DNA from: a virus | DNA: 31,255 nt | Virus record (IMG/VR): IMGVR_UViG_3300031140_000023 | Location: 1 to 31,255 of that record | Strand: one strand, 5' to 3' | Part shown: piece after piece, positions 20,301 through 30,900 of the stretch | Layout: each line of letters opens with the position of its first letter | How positions within the stretch are numbered: position 1 is the first letter of the stretch | Notes under the pieces: model-generated | Databases searched by the model: none | Seen by the model: the letters and a program-made list of their open reading frames with translations, nothing else | What the model was told of the DNA's origin: nothing | Translations under genes and position numbers: made by a program

Positions 20301-23300
20301 CATGCGGACCGCTGCGATACCTGCCCTATACGAACGATCCATGGGCACACCGGGGATGATAAACGATCTTGCAATACGATCGACAGTTGCCAACACCGTC
20401 GAGGACGTTGTAGGCCCTACATCATCTTCAGTGAAGTATAATGCGAACCCATCCGCAGGAAGTACTCCATCAGTATAATCCCAGTAAAGCGAGATATCCA
20501 CTGTCCCTACAGGAGACGTAGCAATGCCCATGGTGCCGAGAATAGGAACGCTTGTTGGTGGAGCTAGCGTCCTAAAGGCAATAGTCGCTGCTGTGACAGC
20601 AGCTGCATCATACACCTTCTTCATTGTAAATGTAACAAGCCCAGTTGTACCTGTCGCGGTCTCCGTAGCGCGTATGGTAGCCGTCGCGGTGTCCGCTGCT
20701 ATTGCGGTGATAGCAAGATCGCCCGTGGCTGTGTTCAAGGTAGCTGTCATGTCCACTAGCAAGCCCTCGATAGCGTACACCACCCCTGTATTCAACACAG
20801 TACCGCCCTTAGTAGCTACGGTCAAGACGCCGAATGGGAACTCTGTGGGTAACGGCACCCCATCCTCGTCCACAAGGATCGTAAGCGAGGGAGGAAGCAT
20901 CTGCAGCCAATAGCCGTCAGAGAGTACCGCGTTGACTGTGAGGCTGTCACGGGTACGATAGAACCTCTCAGGGAAACCGGTCTCAGTCACCTCCACCGCA
21001 TAAACCTTGCCGGTAGGTGGGTCAAATGAGGCAACTGCTAGCGCTGCTGTAGTTTCGCCTACGAGCTCTGTGTCATCTTCAAACCACTTGTAGCGCGGCG
21101 TTGTGTATCCCGTATCTTCCGCTGTTAGTGTAAGGGCTAAAGGGTTGAACACCCCATCGCCATCCTTCATGAAGACACTTGTAGGTGATGGCTTGATATC
21201 TACCATTCGGGCGGTTGCCGGATCAAACATGAGATTTATCGCGTCTGCCCCTGTTGTTGTCAGCGATGACCAGGCACCACCAGCTGTAACAGCCCGCACC
21301 GCAAACACAGCGGACGCTGCTGTAAGAAGAGGTAGTGTGTATGGAGGCGTAGTGGCGTCACCTAAGAGCTCCCAGATTTGCGCACCGTCAGCGTCCAGTT
21401 TCCCGAAGGCCCACATATACAGATCGTAGCGAGTGACATCGCTATCAGGCACGAGTGCCCAGCTGAGCTGGCCTGAGGAGGCGTTCAAGATGCCATACTC
21501 CTCCACGTATATAATCCACTCAGGGCGAGACACAATATTTGCGTACACTGAAGGTGGCTTTATGTAATCGTTATCGTTGACATTCCAGGCAAGCTGTACT
21601 GGGTCGAAACGCAACCCTTGAACTTCTGCGACGTTTCCCTCGAGAATCTTGACCTCCTCTATCTTCACGAAGAGGTCTGTCACCTCGCCGAGCGCCAACG
21701 CAACGCTCTCTAGCTTGATGATATCCCCCGGCTCCAAATATGAGTCGACGACGTAATACTGAAACTTGATTGCGAATGCTGAACGTGAGACACGTACCTG
21801 CCCTTCTGCATGGGCTAGCGCGTGATAGTAGTCTGTGATGCCACCCTCGAACGTGTCAACCTCGAGCTCTACACCAGAGTCCTCTTCGAGCATCTCTCTG
21901 TAAGCAGTATCCTCGACGGCGACTGCGTCGTAATGTGTGTAGGCGGCTGAGCGGGTTGACCACACGATGGAGCCGCCTGCTGACGTTAGCGTTGCGCCTA
22001 CACCCTTAGGGCCTTCGCCTCGACCGCGCGGCTTCAGGGCATTCTCCGCATAAATACGGATAGCATACTGCTGGTCTTCTACAAGAGTTACGACCCACGT
22101 CCCATTATCGGGGGCGACATGCCAGACATCATCCCATTCGTCGCCGGGGTTATGCCGCACACCGTCCAAGTAGATCCGCATCCTATCATCAGCTGTATAT
22201 CTGAAGGTGTAAGTACCGCTGGCCTTGCACAGGAATGCCCAGGACATGTCCGTGTTTTCTGTTTGACCATCCCAGACACCATGGCTATTCAGAAGCTTAG
22301 CCTCGCCACTAGCAGCGTCCCAAGAAGAAGAACTAACGATAGAGTAGGCGACACCACCGACGCCCCTGAAGTTGGTCCTAGTGACCTTGGAGGGCCAGGA
22401 AACCGATTCTTCTTTAAAGCGAGAGGTCTCGCTGTGGTATCGAACAGTGGCATGATTCAAGCGCTCATCGGTAGTCGGCCACTTGATCTCAATCTGCTGG
22501 TCTAGCACTAGGTCGGCGTCTGTCAATGTAGCTACAACTGCAGCCAGAGTCTCGGTAATGTCGGCAGGTGCCTGTAACACTAGCTTGTATGTCCCCTGCG
22601 ACCATAAGAGCCGTGCGTCCCCCATCGCCCCTAAGATTTCTTGCACATTCTCACGAATAGGCTTCGAGGTGTCCAATGTCACATTACATTCATACCGAGG
22701 GAGATCGCGATGTGTTACCCAGCGTTTAGGGGTCTCGCCAAGCCTTGTAGCAGGCTGATACAGCTGCCCACCTACAGGCACGTTCGTCCTGACAATAGCA
22801 CCACATACCGCAGCCGCTGCCTCGAAGCTCGGCAAATCCATCTCCGCGATAGGAACACCTTTACCCACACCACCATCGATAAGATAATCCAGCAGACACC
22901 AAGCCGGGTTATTGCTATACGTACGCGCCTCACTGAGGATCCCTAGCGTTACTGTCTTTACAAGGCGACCTTCAACCAGAAATTGAGCGGTAGGGACGGC
23001 TTGGAATTGTGGGCTGTTCCTATTAACCTTTACAACTACGGATGCGTAAGCGAGCCCCGTGAAGAAGGCTGTTTCGCGCTCTGCATAGTTCGCGGCCATA
23101 ACAGCGCAGGCCTTGTTTGCTGGCATCGGCTCCCCTGCACTCGGCAGCGCTGCACCGTGATGCACGTCAATCCTGACACCGTGACTTATAGCGCCCACAG
23201 CTACTGCTTCGGGATCCTGTAGCTCACCCAGGGAGGGGTCTGTCATTGTACGGTTTTCATCGAAAACAACGTCCCACGCAGCTCGGATAGGGCCATGGCA

Positions 23301-23753
23301 TATCGCCTGTTGGTAGAAAAGGTACTCGTTTCGTCCTCCGCTGATCGCCGGGATCGAATGATCCATCAGCTGTGAGGGCAGGGTAGGTGTAAAGTCTTGG
23401 TTAAACCGTTCGCCGTCAACGCCGTATATGTCACCATTATGAACGTAGCTAAGAACACTGCCTTGTCCCGCGAGAAACTCAGAATCAGAGTTAGGGGTGG
23501 CATGTACATAGTCGCCCTTCACACTATGAAATACACGAACGCCACCGACAAGCGCCTTGCCGTATACTACAGGCATCGGCTCGGAAGTCGCCTCCACAAC
23601 GATTTCAAAGCCCTTTCTGGCATCTGCTGCTTTCTTCGCACGCTTCTTGGCTTTGGCTACTTGTATCTGCTGGTAGATCATGGACGCAACCGAAAGGGCA
23701 AGCGAGGCGGCCATAAGGGCCATGGCCACGCTTGTTGGTATTACTATTGACAT
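17340..23753 (-). CDS. giant tail tip/fibre protein (lambda J-like) with S74 chaperone
   Basis: 2137 residues; lambda J has 1132. The N-terminus has a hydrophobic helix (about 9-28) and a J-like tail-hub region (VYGKALVGGVRVF, AICHGPIRAAWDVV, RLNHATVRYHSE) over roughly the first 700 residues. Near 500-560 is a PA14-like insert (GTYTFRYTADDRMRIYLDG). Residues about 700-1500 are tandem Ig/fibronectin-III-like beta domains. Residues about 1650-1776 are a near-perfect 49-residue repeat. The last 99 residues, from Ser2039 (SDRRLKKDI), are a Peptidase_S74 intramolecular chaperone, which in this family trimerises the fibre and cleaves itself off at that Ser; a C-terminal coiled coil follows. It should be the host-recognition tip. 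Its ATG overlaps the previous stop. Confidence 0.93.
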   Translation of the reverse strand: MSIVIPTSVAMALMAASLALSVASMIYQQIQVAKAKKRAKKAADARKGFEIVVEATSEPMPVVYGKALVGGVRVFHSVKGDYVHATPNSDSEFLAGQGSVLSYVHNGDIYGVDGERFNQDFTPTLPSQLMDHSIPAISGGRNEYLFYQQAICHGPIRAAWDVVFDENRTMTDPSLGELQDPEAVAVGAISHGVRIDVHHGAALPSAGEPMPANKACAVMAANYAERETAFFTGLAYASVVVKVNRNSPQFQAVPTAQFLVEGRLVKTVTLGILSEARTYSNNPAWCLLDYLIDGGVGKGVPIAEMDLPSFEAAAAVCGAIVRTNVPVGGQLYQPATRLGETPKRWVTHRDLPRYECNVTLDTSKPIRENVQEILGAMGDARLLWSQGTYKLVLQAPADITETLAAVVATLTDADLVLDQQIEIKWPTTDERLNHATVRYHSETSRFKEESVSWPSKVTRTNFRGVGGVAYSIVSSSSWDAASGEAKLLNSHGVWDGQTENTDMSWAFLCKASGTYTFRYTADDRMRIYLDGVRHNPGDEWDDVWHVAPDNGTWVVTLVEDQQYAIRIYAENALKPRGRGEGPKGVGATLTSAGGSIVWSTRSAAYTHYDAVAVEDTAYREMLEEDSGVELEVDTFEGGITDYYHALAHAEGQVRVSRSAFAIKFQYYVVDSYLEPGDIIKLESVALALGEVTDLFVKIEEVKILEGNVAEVQGLRFDPVQLAWNVNDNDYIKPPSVYANIVSRPEWIIYVEEYGILNASSGQLSWALVPDSDVTRYDLYMWAFGKLDADGAQIWELLGDATTPPYTLPLLTAASAVFAVRAVTAGGAWSSLTTTGADAINLMFDPATARMVDIKPSPTSVFMKDGDGVFNPLALTLTAEDTGYTTPRYKWFEDDTELVGETTAALAVASFDPPTGKVYAVEVTETGFPERFYRTRDSLTVNAVLSDGYWLQMLPPSLTILVDEDGVPLPTEFPFGVLTVATKGGTVLNTGVVYAIEGLLVDMTATLNTATGDLAITAIAADTATATIRATETATGTTGLVTFTMKKVYDAAAVTAATIAFRTLAPPTSVPILGTMGIATSPVGTVDISLYWDYTDGVLPADGFALYFTEDDVGPTTSSTVLATVDRIARSFIIPGVPMDRSYRAGIAAVRMTSAGGEQGALVIGTSWVRIGVPANVTADINGVPASDIADAITNFNTANDRNGGAVIAPVLLTDGTAVDHTLNSDGSADISIEWGYSGAEGDIDGFAIYASKSASSATYVFGTTPAEETVFQVPADKRAFIGFGLAASDYYTIGVRSFRAVDKDVNADGVIASPIVTAAGAGENPYQPSTSVVFQGDVSGTIDGVPATDVSTTVSDTADLRNPNAPTNLPALVSISTATSAVGSVDITLVWSYTQGALKADTFVIHFESAALPGTPGALSLLSPIAGTAAGNARTLVLYGLPMDRSYSAGIVATRVTADGEVSGGLVGTWSLAGTTGNITADIAGTSATTVVSNASFAKAFTDTITNDGIITVLEKQQLRAAWMSLVDEGVKLVQTFNDRGLTTTQASTYVTSFEALSTMLHSASWTVSNVASVPWTLPSFINDASLSTNTTLTAGNTLPGFIVQLTDTLNKRQLLKAALGLAEKADTTKLTGIATGATVGATPAQTTKLSGIAANATVGATSTQVTAISNAAGTANWTSVVSRPTTLSGLSTIDGGKLAGIAANATVGATSTQVTAISNAAGTANWTSVVSRPTTLSGLSTIDGGKLAGIAANATVGATSTQVTAISNAAGTANWSGVGGVPTTLSGMSPNLGAIIAGSVDTSGNIKAYGVQGAGSTVNIGGALIALDYSVYGYGQTSPLSSSNARVGVLGLATAGSSRYNVGVVGKGVGNSVGIGVVGDGTFIGGFFSSPNTALEVNGSLVISTQTVSNLTAGNAEKLGGQLPSYYLGSGGSTGDVTGPGAANQWGIPVFSDTTGKVLADSGQTLAGLESWVTNSATAYSAGRLGGTLAYYWCRYVWCNAGAAQPAGEALSIKVSGALASSVVTAGSGSLVSIQHFSDRRLKKDIEDEVLGLAFVESLRPRTYKLLASTGLTAHGFIAQEVQDLIPESDSLVAANPDGTLGFDYNGVAAPVVKAIQELSAKVTALEAEVAALRAK
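18425..18797 (-). repeat. 147-bp tandem repeat in the tail tip gene
   Basis: About 2.5 copies with an exact period of 147 bp (CCAGTTAGC recurs at 18426, 18573 and 18720 on the plus strand). Each codes for 49 residues (LAGIAANATVGATSTQV, then AISNAAGTANW and SRPTTLSGL). The copies are almost identical at DNA level, implying a recent duplication or ongoing homogenisation. Confidence 0.93.
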
Positions 23754-24322
23754 TATCGTTTCCCCCAGCCGAGGATCAGCGTACCGGAGCCCTCAGCATT
23801 TGATTCGAAGCTTGTGTCGTCTGGATTGATTTCCCGCAGGAATGTATCGTTCGTCCAATAAGGCCGTGTATGATCAAGGTCACTCATGGGGTTTCCTCCT
23901 GTTATATTAAATATCGAGCTGCCCACAGCTTGTGTATCAATCTGGTATGCTCCGCCGCCTACGCGGCCTCTGTACACTAAAAGCATATCAGCCAAGTCTG
24001 TTATAGGGGCGCCAGTGGACTGCTCCACAAAACCCAAGCGCACTTCCATACGCAAGCCCACAAGATTGCCTTCCGCATGTAGGCCTGAAAAGAAGGCAGG
24101 GTCCGCAAGTTGGATCGAAAACAAATCTTTCGTAACAGCGGAGTTAGCCGAGGGCGCGTCGACGCCCATCAAGTTACCATCCGCGATATAGGTGCTGCCA
24201 TCGGAGAGTGTTAGATTTCTAAAGTACGAGGTCGTCTTGTAGTCGCCCACTTGCACTGTAGAAAAGCTCTCTTGCGCCATGCCTGCTAGCGCTGCTTGTA
24301 GATAGTCAGAGAGTGCAATCAT
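23753..24322 (-). CDS. tail tip assembly protein
   Basis: 189 residues, starting in an ATGA overlap with the upstream gene and with GGAGG before the ATG. Beta-rich, with segments such as FSIQLADPAFFSG and MEVRLGFVEQ, and a C-terminal part (GNPMSDLDHTRPYWTNDTFL) typical in tone of the small proteins that precede J-like hubs in long-tailed phages. I infer a role comparable to lambda L, K or I in tip assembly from position; no catalytic motif is seen. Confidence 0.65.
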   Translation of the reverse strand: MIALSDYLQAALAGMAQESFSTVQVGDYKTTSYFRNLTLSDGSTYIADGNLMGVDAPSANSAVTKDLFSIQLADPAFFSGLHAEGNLVGLRMEVRLGFVEQSTGAPITDLADMLLVYRGRVGGGAYQIDTQAVGSSIFNITGGNPMSDLDHTRPYWTNDTFLREINPDDTSFESNAEGSGTLILGWGKR

Positions 24323-24924
24323 AAAGCCTCCACTAGTTTTATTGTGCCTGGATCCATTAAGATGCCATCGGTGTAAGACATGCCACTGACAACGTCTGTA
24401 TCATAGCGCATATTAGCGATTACGTCATCCATGTATGTCATGATGGTTCCTACGCCAACGCCACCCACCACGGCAACCCTCAGTGCGGGAAAAATGCCGA
24501 CGGTATTACCGGCAGCTACATCTGTTGTTGTTATGTAAACCTTGGGGTGATTGTCAAATCTAATAAATGTCCCCATCGGGACCAAGCCGCCGGGGGGTGT
24601 GATAGTGATTTGCGAACTCCCTTGCCCGCCACTTGCCCTTACTTCCGCGCCACCTGCGCGTTGCTGAAGCACACCGCTGTTTTGAGGCATTAACACCTCG
24701 ACTATTTCAGAATACCCCTTCGTTATGAGATCGACCATGAGGGTGTTAGCCTCCCTGGTCTCAGGCTTTATTGCCGTCTCTATCTCCCACCGCTGCGCTG
24801 TCCTGCGCATTATCTTGCGGCTTAATGAAAGGGTATCTGAAACGAAGACAGGCTGATTAGACCTGACCGTCATAGGCGCTACGAACGTGCCTATGACTTT
24901 ACTTCCGTCCCAGATACCGTACAT
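24319..24924 (-). CDS. minor tail protein (M/L position)
   Basis: 201 residues from the ATG at 24924, with GGAG nine bases upstream; an upstream TTG at 24930 is less likely. Beta-rich protein with a Gly-rich turn region (GGAEVRASGGQGSSQI, LRVAVVGGVGVGTIMTY). It follows the tape measure gene by 12 bases and precedes the tip assembly gene, the position of lambda M/L or of a distal tail protein. Identity is by context. Confidence 0.65.
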   Translation of the reverse strand: MYGIWDGSKVIGTFVAPMTVRSNQPVFVSDTLSLSRKIMRRTAQRWEIETAIKPETREANTLMVDLITKGYSEIVEVLMPQNSGVLQQRAGGAEVRASGGQGSSQITITPPGGLVPMGTFIRFDNHPKVYITTTDVAAGNTVGIFPALRVAVVGGVGVGTIMTYMDDVIANMRYDTDVVSGMSYTDGILMDPGTIKLVEAL

Positions 24925-24936
24925 TTGCAATACTCC

Positions 24937-27900
24937 TTATGTCAAGCGTCTTTCCTTGTTAAGCTTGTTTACATTACCTGCAATGACCGGAATCATCCTA
25001 GAGATTTCCGATCTCGTTTGGCGACTTATGTCACCTGTCACGTTGATGTTGAAGACCTGCTGGCCGCTAGAGGTATCCCCGTTTGTGCTATCAGCAGCGA
25101 AGTCAGCTATCGTATCGATAGTAGGTGTGGCAGAGCCCACAACGCCACCTGCAGCAAATGCTGGCAGCCTATCCTGGTTGATCATGCTCAGCAACGCAAA
25201 GTTCTTGGCTGCTGATTTAGCGTTGATCACAAACTCCCCGTTAGAGAGCCTTGCCAGTATAGAGTCCGAAGTGCCTGTGCCTTTGCCGAAGATGGGGCCA
25301 CCTGTGGCGCGACGTATGTCAAAACTGCCGGTCTTCCCGGCATTAGCGTCAAAGGTTGTACCAGACCCCGCGCTGCCCATGCTCGCTGCGGAGCTTGCAA
25401 TGCCAACTCCGACGCTTAACCACCCAAGGATCTCAGCGCCTACATCCTTCTTGCCACCTTTACTAGCACCGCCTCCAAACATGCTCGAAAGCATGCTGCC
25501 TAGGGACGACCAGGCATCCGCAAAGACACCGCCTAGTCTTGTGAAGAGACCCTCTTGTACAACGTTGGTGTTGTTGACGGCAGTCTCTATCCCGAATAGT
25601 GCCTCCATTGAGAAGGTGTCTTCAGGCGCTTTCACGCCGCCCTTGGACAGTTCTGCCGTCTTGCTTCCGAACCCGATAGAGTCCAGTGAGGGGAATGAAG
25701 AGGAGTAGGTGCCAACTGCTGAAACACCTCCAGCTGCCACATCCTCATCACTTGCCCCCGTGAAGAGACCTGCGATAGTGCCACCAATACCCTCTCCTAG
25801 CTTGCTGACCGCGTCTGTGAGAACACCATTCTTTCCAGTGAGCGGGTCAGTAAGGCCTTTAATGAAGGTGTCGATGATCTGGTTCGTTAAGCCATCAAGC
25901 AACGTCTTGAAGACATCATCCTTTCCTTTCGCAGCATCACCCAAGGCTGTTCTAAGCATTGTGTCAATGCTGCCAGCGAATGCCACACCTGCTGCTTGGA
26001 TCGCAACAGACGCTCCATTGATACGTTCAGGGATTCTGTTCAACTCGAAAGTCAAGCGATCGATCTCTGCCTGCAGATCCTCGGTTGGGAGCCCTTTGAG
26101 CCGTAGTTCCAAAACCTGCTTAGAACGTTCGGCTATCTTTTCAGCTAGCGTAGCGACCCTTTCAAGCTGCTGGGTAGTTGCGCGGTTCAGAACGTCAGGT
26201 GGGATCTGTACACCCGCCACACTTGACAGCAAGCCTGCTCTGCCACGTAGATCGGTTTCAGCGCTGACTGCACGCATTGACGTGGCTAGCTTTGCTATGT
26301 CGACGCGCAAGTTGGTGACCGAAGATGCCACAATAGAATCGCGGCCTGTAGCTGACGCGGTCACCCTAATATCACCAGGGCTCGGTGCAGCGGTGACACT
26401 ACTCTGCTTGAGATCGGCGACAAGGGCAGTAGGCTCAAAAGACTTGCCCAGGTATGCCGCTGTCAGCTTCTCTGTCGCCAAACGTAGATTATCTAGAGAT
26501 GTAGAATGCTGCTCTAGCGGTGTTTTGTTAAGCTCTTTTAAGCTAACACCGAATTGCCTCTTGAAGAGCGCCATGGTGCTGTCAAGGTCACTAAAATTGA
26601 CATTGTCCAAAACAGCTGCCATCTCACTTGTCAACCCTGGCAAGTTCAAAGCTTGCTCAAAAGCATCCAGGTTGGTGAGTTCCACTGCTAGCTGTCTGTT
26701 CCCTTTGAATAGCTGCAGATCTACATCGGCGAACTTGATGCCTGAGAGGTTACTTATCCGCTCGAGGCTCGACTTCGCGCCCTCTATCAGGGCGGTCTCC
26801 AGGTTGACCTGCGTCTCCTGGAAGAAGGTCAAGTACTCGCCTGCACGTAAGACTTGTCGGAACGTCTTAGCAAAGGCTTCAACTGTTAGGCCGCTGAGTG
26901 TCTCGTCGCTAGCTTCCAGATTGGCCAGCTCCCTCTTGAAGAACTTCGCAGTCTCCGTCAGAAACCTACGAGCCTGAGGTGCTACGGTGGTGAACGAGAA
27001 GATATCCAAATCGCTCTTAAAGACTTCATTGATCTCCGCTATCGCCTTCGGTAGCGTTGTTGAGATATCGTCAACAGCAAATGCCGCATTTCTTTCACCC
27101 TCGAACAGCTTCGTCCGCAAATTCAGGAACTCTTCAACATCCCCCGCTCTGCCGATTTGGAACCGAAGCGCTTTCAGCTCAACATCAGCATCGATGAGAT
27201 CTTGTATTGCGTTAGGGCCTAGCGTCACGAGCCTGCTAGTGTCTGTCAGACTACGCGCTATGGACTTCTTACTTCCCTGGAAAGCGTTCTTATCAACTAG
27301 GCCGATCGACTCCAGTGCTGTCTGAATGGACTTGCCATTGTTGAATGTCAACGCCTTGTTGAAAGCACGCGCCTGCCCGATCAATGCCTCTCTACGTCTG
27401 GCAAGGGTCTCGAAGCTCTTCGATGCCGGATTTACCTTGTTCAGCTGATCGGTGATCGAAGAGATCTCGGTCGCAATACCTGCCAACCGTCCGCGCTCTC
27501 CTGAGGGTAGCCGCAATACGCTAAGCGCGGTGGTGTCCATGTCTGCAAGATTCAGAGCACTAAGCATATCATTGACGCCTTTCACTGCATCATCAGTAGC
27601 CTTCTTTGTGTCCGTCAACGCAGTATTGATCGCTTCGATTCGTGCAACAACAGTCTTGACCACCGCTTCGCTTACGACGGCATCGCCGCTTGCTGCGAGC
27701 TCTGACAGCGTAAGCATCCGCGCCGTTAGTGCTGTTACCTCTGCCTTGAGACGTACCCACTCGCCGATTCCACCAGGCTTCAACACAAAAGCTTCTGGGA
27801 TGGTTTCGCCTAGTTGCTCTGTTATCTTCGCCATTTGCTGAAAAGACGTGAGGCTTGCGTCGCCTGCTATCTCCGTGATGACAGCAGCAAGACCGCTGCG

Positions 27901-30900
27901 TATCGCCCTATTACCCTCGACAACGGCGTTACGTTGCGCGAGTAATGCGGTAGTCTGCGCTTCTCGGGATGCCTCATCGCCTGACTGCAGACCGGCTACC
28001 TTTGCTAGCGCAAGTCTTGCTATCCGGATCTTGTCGACACTGGCAGCAACTGCTACAAACACCGAAGGGTCTACCTTGAGGAATTGGACCTCCGTGAGCT
28101 CTTTAACGCCTGTGGATTTCAAAGCGAGATTGATACTCTCAAAGACCTCCGAGAACGGCAAACGGCTGATAATCCCCGCCCGTAACCGTTCAATGTCGTC
28201 TGCTACCGCTTGCTGGTCTTGCGGCGAAGCAGTGCTTTTGAGGCTCGCCACTTCGGCTTGCTTCAGCAACTTCACGAGCCGACTCACTTGACGACTATCG
28301 ACCCCACCAGTGAATGACAGCCGACGCAACCCTGCCTCAGCGCCTTCTATGTCGAGTTCCTTGACTTGAAACTCTATCAAGGTCTTGAGGAGAATTACCT
28401 TAGGGAGCGATTCAGCTATCGATTCAGCCTCTAGCTTTAGACGCGCTTTATCGATCTGTAGAGCTACGCGAATTTCAGGGGTGGTAGCGTTCGGTATGGC
28501 CTCGTCCAACCTTCGCACCGCGTCGGTGATCATCTGAATACGACCTAGTTCTTGACCATCGCCGAAGAAGTCTAGACCTTTCTCGCCAAAGTCGATCTCT
28601 AACACAGTCTTAACATCTTCAGCAAACTTCTCCATGCGTTCTGAAAGCGCATTGGCAGCTCGCGTGTTAAAGGCTTTTGTTTTCAACTCCTCGACTTCCG
28701 CCCGGAAAGCAGGCTCGAATTTAGCCACCACACGCTCTGCGGCATTGATCCGACGAAGGAGTTCGAGGGGTTCGCCCTTGATGTTACCATTTCGCACTGT
28801 CGCTAGGAGGATGACAGCCTCTTTCAGCTTCTGCCCCATCTCAGCGACATTAGCAACATCGCCTTCAGGCAAGAAATTCTGTCGCTTCTGGATAGCATTT
28901 GCGCCTTGCGCCAATAGCTTGAGAACTCTTGTAACATCAGGGTCCCTCTGCTTGAGCGCGACATTACCTGCGTTCCGTTTAGCAACCTCCGTTGGCACCT
29001 CATTTAGGCCAGTCAAGATCCTGTAAGGCAGACGCCCTAGGGACACAGACCACTTCTGCGTGGCTACGACAGCATTGCTAATGCCGTTGGCAACGGCAGC
29101 AGTGGCCCTGCTGTGGGCCCGTGCAGCACGTTGCAGTACACTCATGTTGTCCGTCGTCACGCCCATGATAAGCGCCCTCGCGCTGTGGCGCCCCCTTACG
29201 TTCTGCAGTTGCTTGAAGCGGTCGGGTGTTGCTTTAGGGATAAAGCTCTGGAAGATATCACGGGATTTCGCGCGAGCACTGTCACGTAAGGTGCTTATAT
29301 CGCCCACGTCACGCTGACGCTGTCTTTGCACTAGGCTCTTGATGTCAGCAGCAATCTTCGCTGCCTCATTCGCAGCTTTCGTGGTTAGCACGCCTGTTTT
29401 GAGCACCTCAAGCTGGATGTCTCTGAGGAGCTTGAGGCCATCGTCCAGGAAGCCGTCAAATCGTTGAAACTCCCCTTTCGAGAACTTCTCGAAGTCAACC
29501 CGGAATAGCAAGGGCTCAATATCGAACTTTATCTTCTGTATCTCGACTACACCAAACTTCTGGATAATTGACTCTCTCCGCCCTCGTGCTGATTCAGGAG
29601 TGATGCCTGCCAAGACCCTTGCTTTGTCGATTAAGAGATCCATCTTACTTACTTCTTCATCGCCGTTGCCGTCTTTACCAAAAAGTATTGAGGCAACTAA
29701 TGCGACAACTGTAACCGCTGCCGCTAATTTTGCGAAGATAGCGAACGGGCCAAGCACAAAAAGGACGCCTCGCGCCAAGCCAGCTAGGGCTGCCACTGCT
29801 CCCGGGACGCCTAGCCTGAACAGTCCGAGCCACGCTGTGATAGCTGCGCCCCGGGTCAACCACCACCCCGCGTTGAACACAGTAGCGAGTGTAACCAATC
29901 GCAAGCTGGCGACCATACGGATCGCGGCGGCTCGTACGAAGATGTCTAGTGCAGCAAAACCTGCCAAGAGCCCATTTATACGCGTAATGGCGGTCAAAGG
30001 CCCCACCATACTAGCGAAGAAAAGCGCTTGACCTGCGTTGAACGCCGCCCTTGCTGCTGCAAGGTTCTTGAATGCAAAAATCAAAAGCTTGACGCCTAGG
30101 AGCAAGCCCAGCATTGGCGCCAATACAACCTTGGCGAAGTTGAGGAAAGCATTGGCGGTCTCGGTCTGCGCCTCCCCGACGCCTTTTGTCAGCGTCTTGA
30201 ACATCCCTACAACGCCGTCACTTATATTTCCGATTGTGGAGGAGACGAGGCTACCTAGGCCAAGCACTACTGCCAGCAGCGCCTTGAAGGGGCTAGAGAC
30301 TGTCTCTTCAAGCCCTATGTCACTAAGCCCTGCAGCTTCTGCCCCTGATGAGAACGAGAGTATCAGGCCTGTGACAAGGGCGCCTATCGCTAGTTTGCTT
30401 GTGAAGATCGCGGCGATACCTTGTAAACCAAGCGAGAGGATGTTCGAGAAACCTGACAGCGATCTACGAAGTCCAGGGCCACCCGCCCGTATACGAGCCG
30501 CTATCCCACCAACCCCGTTACTGAACAGGCTTGTCACAGAGGACCATGCTTGACGGAGCGACACCCCATGCGCGTTCGTCAAGTCCACCGCTGTGCGAAA
30601 TAGATTGCCAATGCTTCTTCGAAGGTTGACGCGCATTGCGCCCCCATCGAAGCGTGTATTGAAGAAGGAATCCAAGAGGCCTATCCGGCCCTCGGAATAC
30701 GCTTCCGCATTCGCCCGCATATTACGAAACAACTGCCGAAGATCTGTAAGCACCTGGGCGGCAGCTTGGTTGAAAGCACGCCTGGTCTTCCGGGTCACCT
30801 GGCTAGAAGTTGCGGTTGCGAACAACGCTCCGAAATTCCTACCAAACGCATCAATCGCGGCTTTTATTGGGCGCGTCCTAGCCAAGAGCGCAATGACACT

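Noticed and set aside
25709-26977. 422-codon open frame on the plus strand
   Set aside because: It is antisense to the well-supported tape measure gene; Ser/Ala-rich composition and lack of a ribosome site are typical of a shadow frame. The same applies to the other plus-strand frames.
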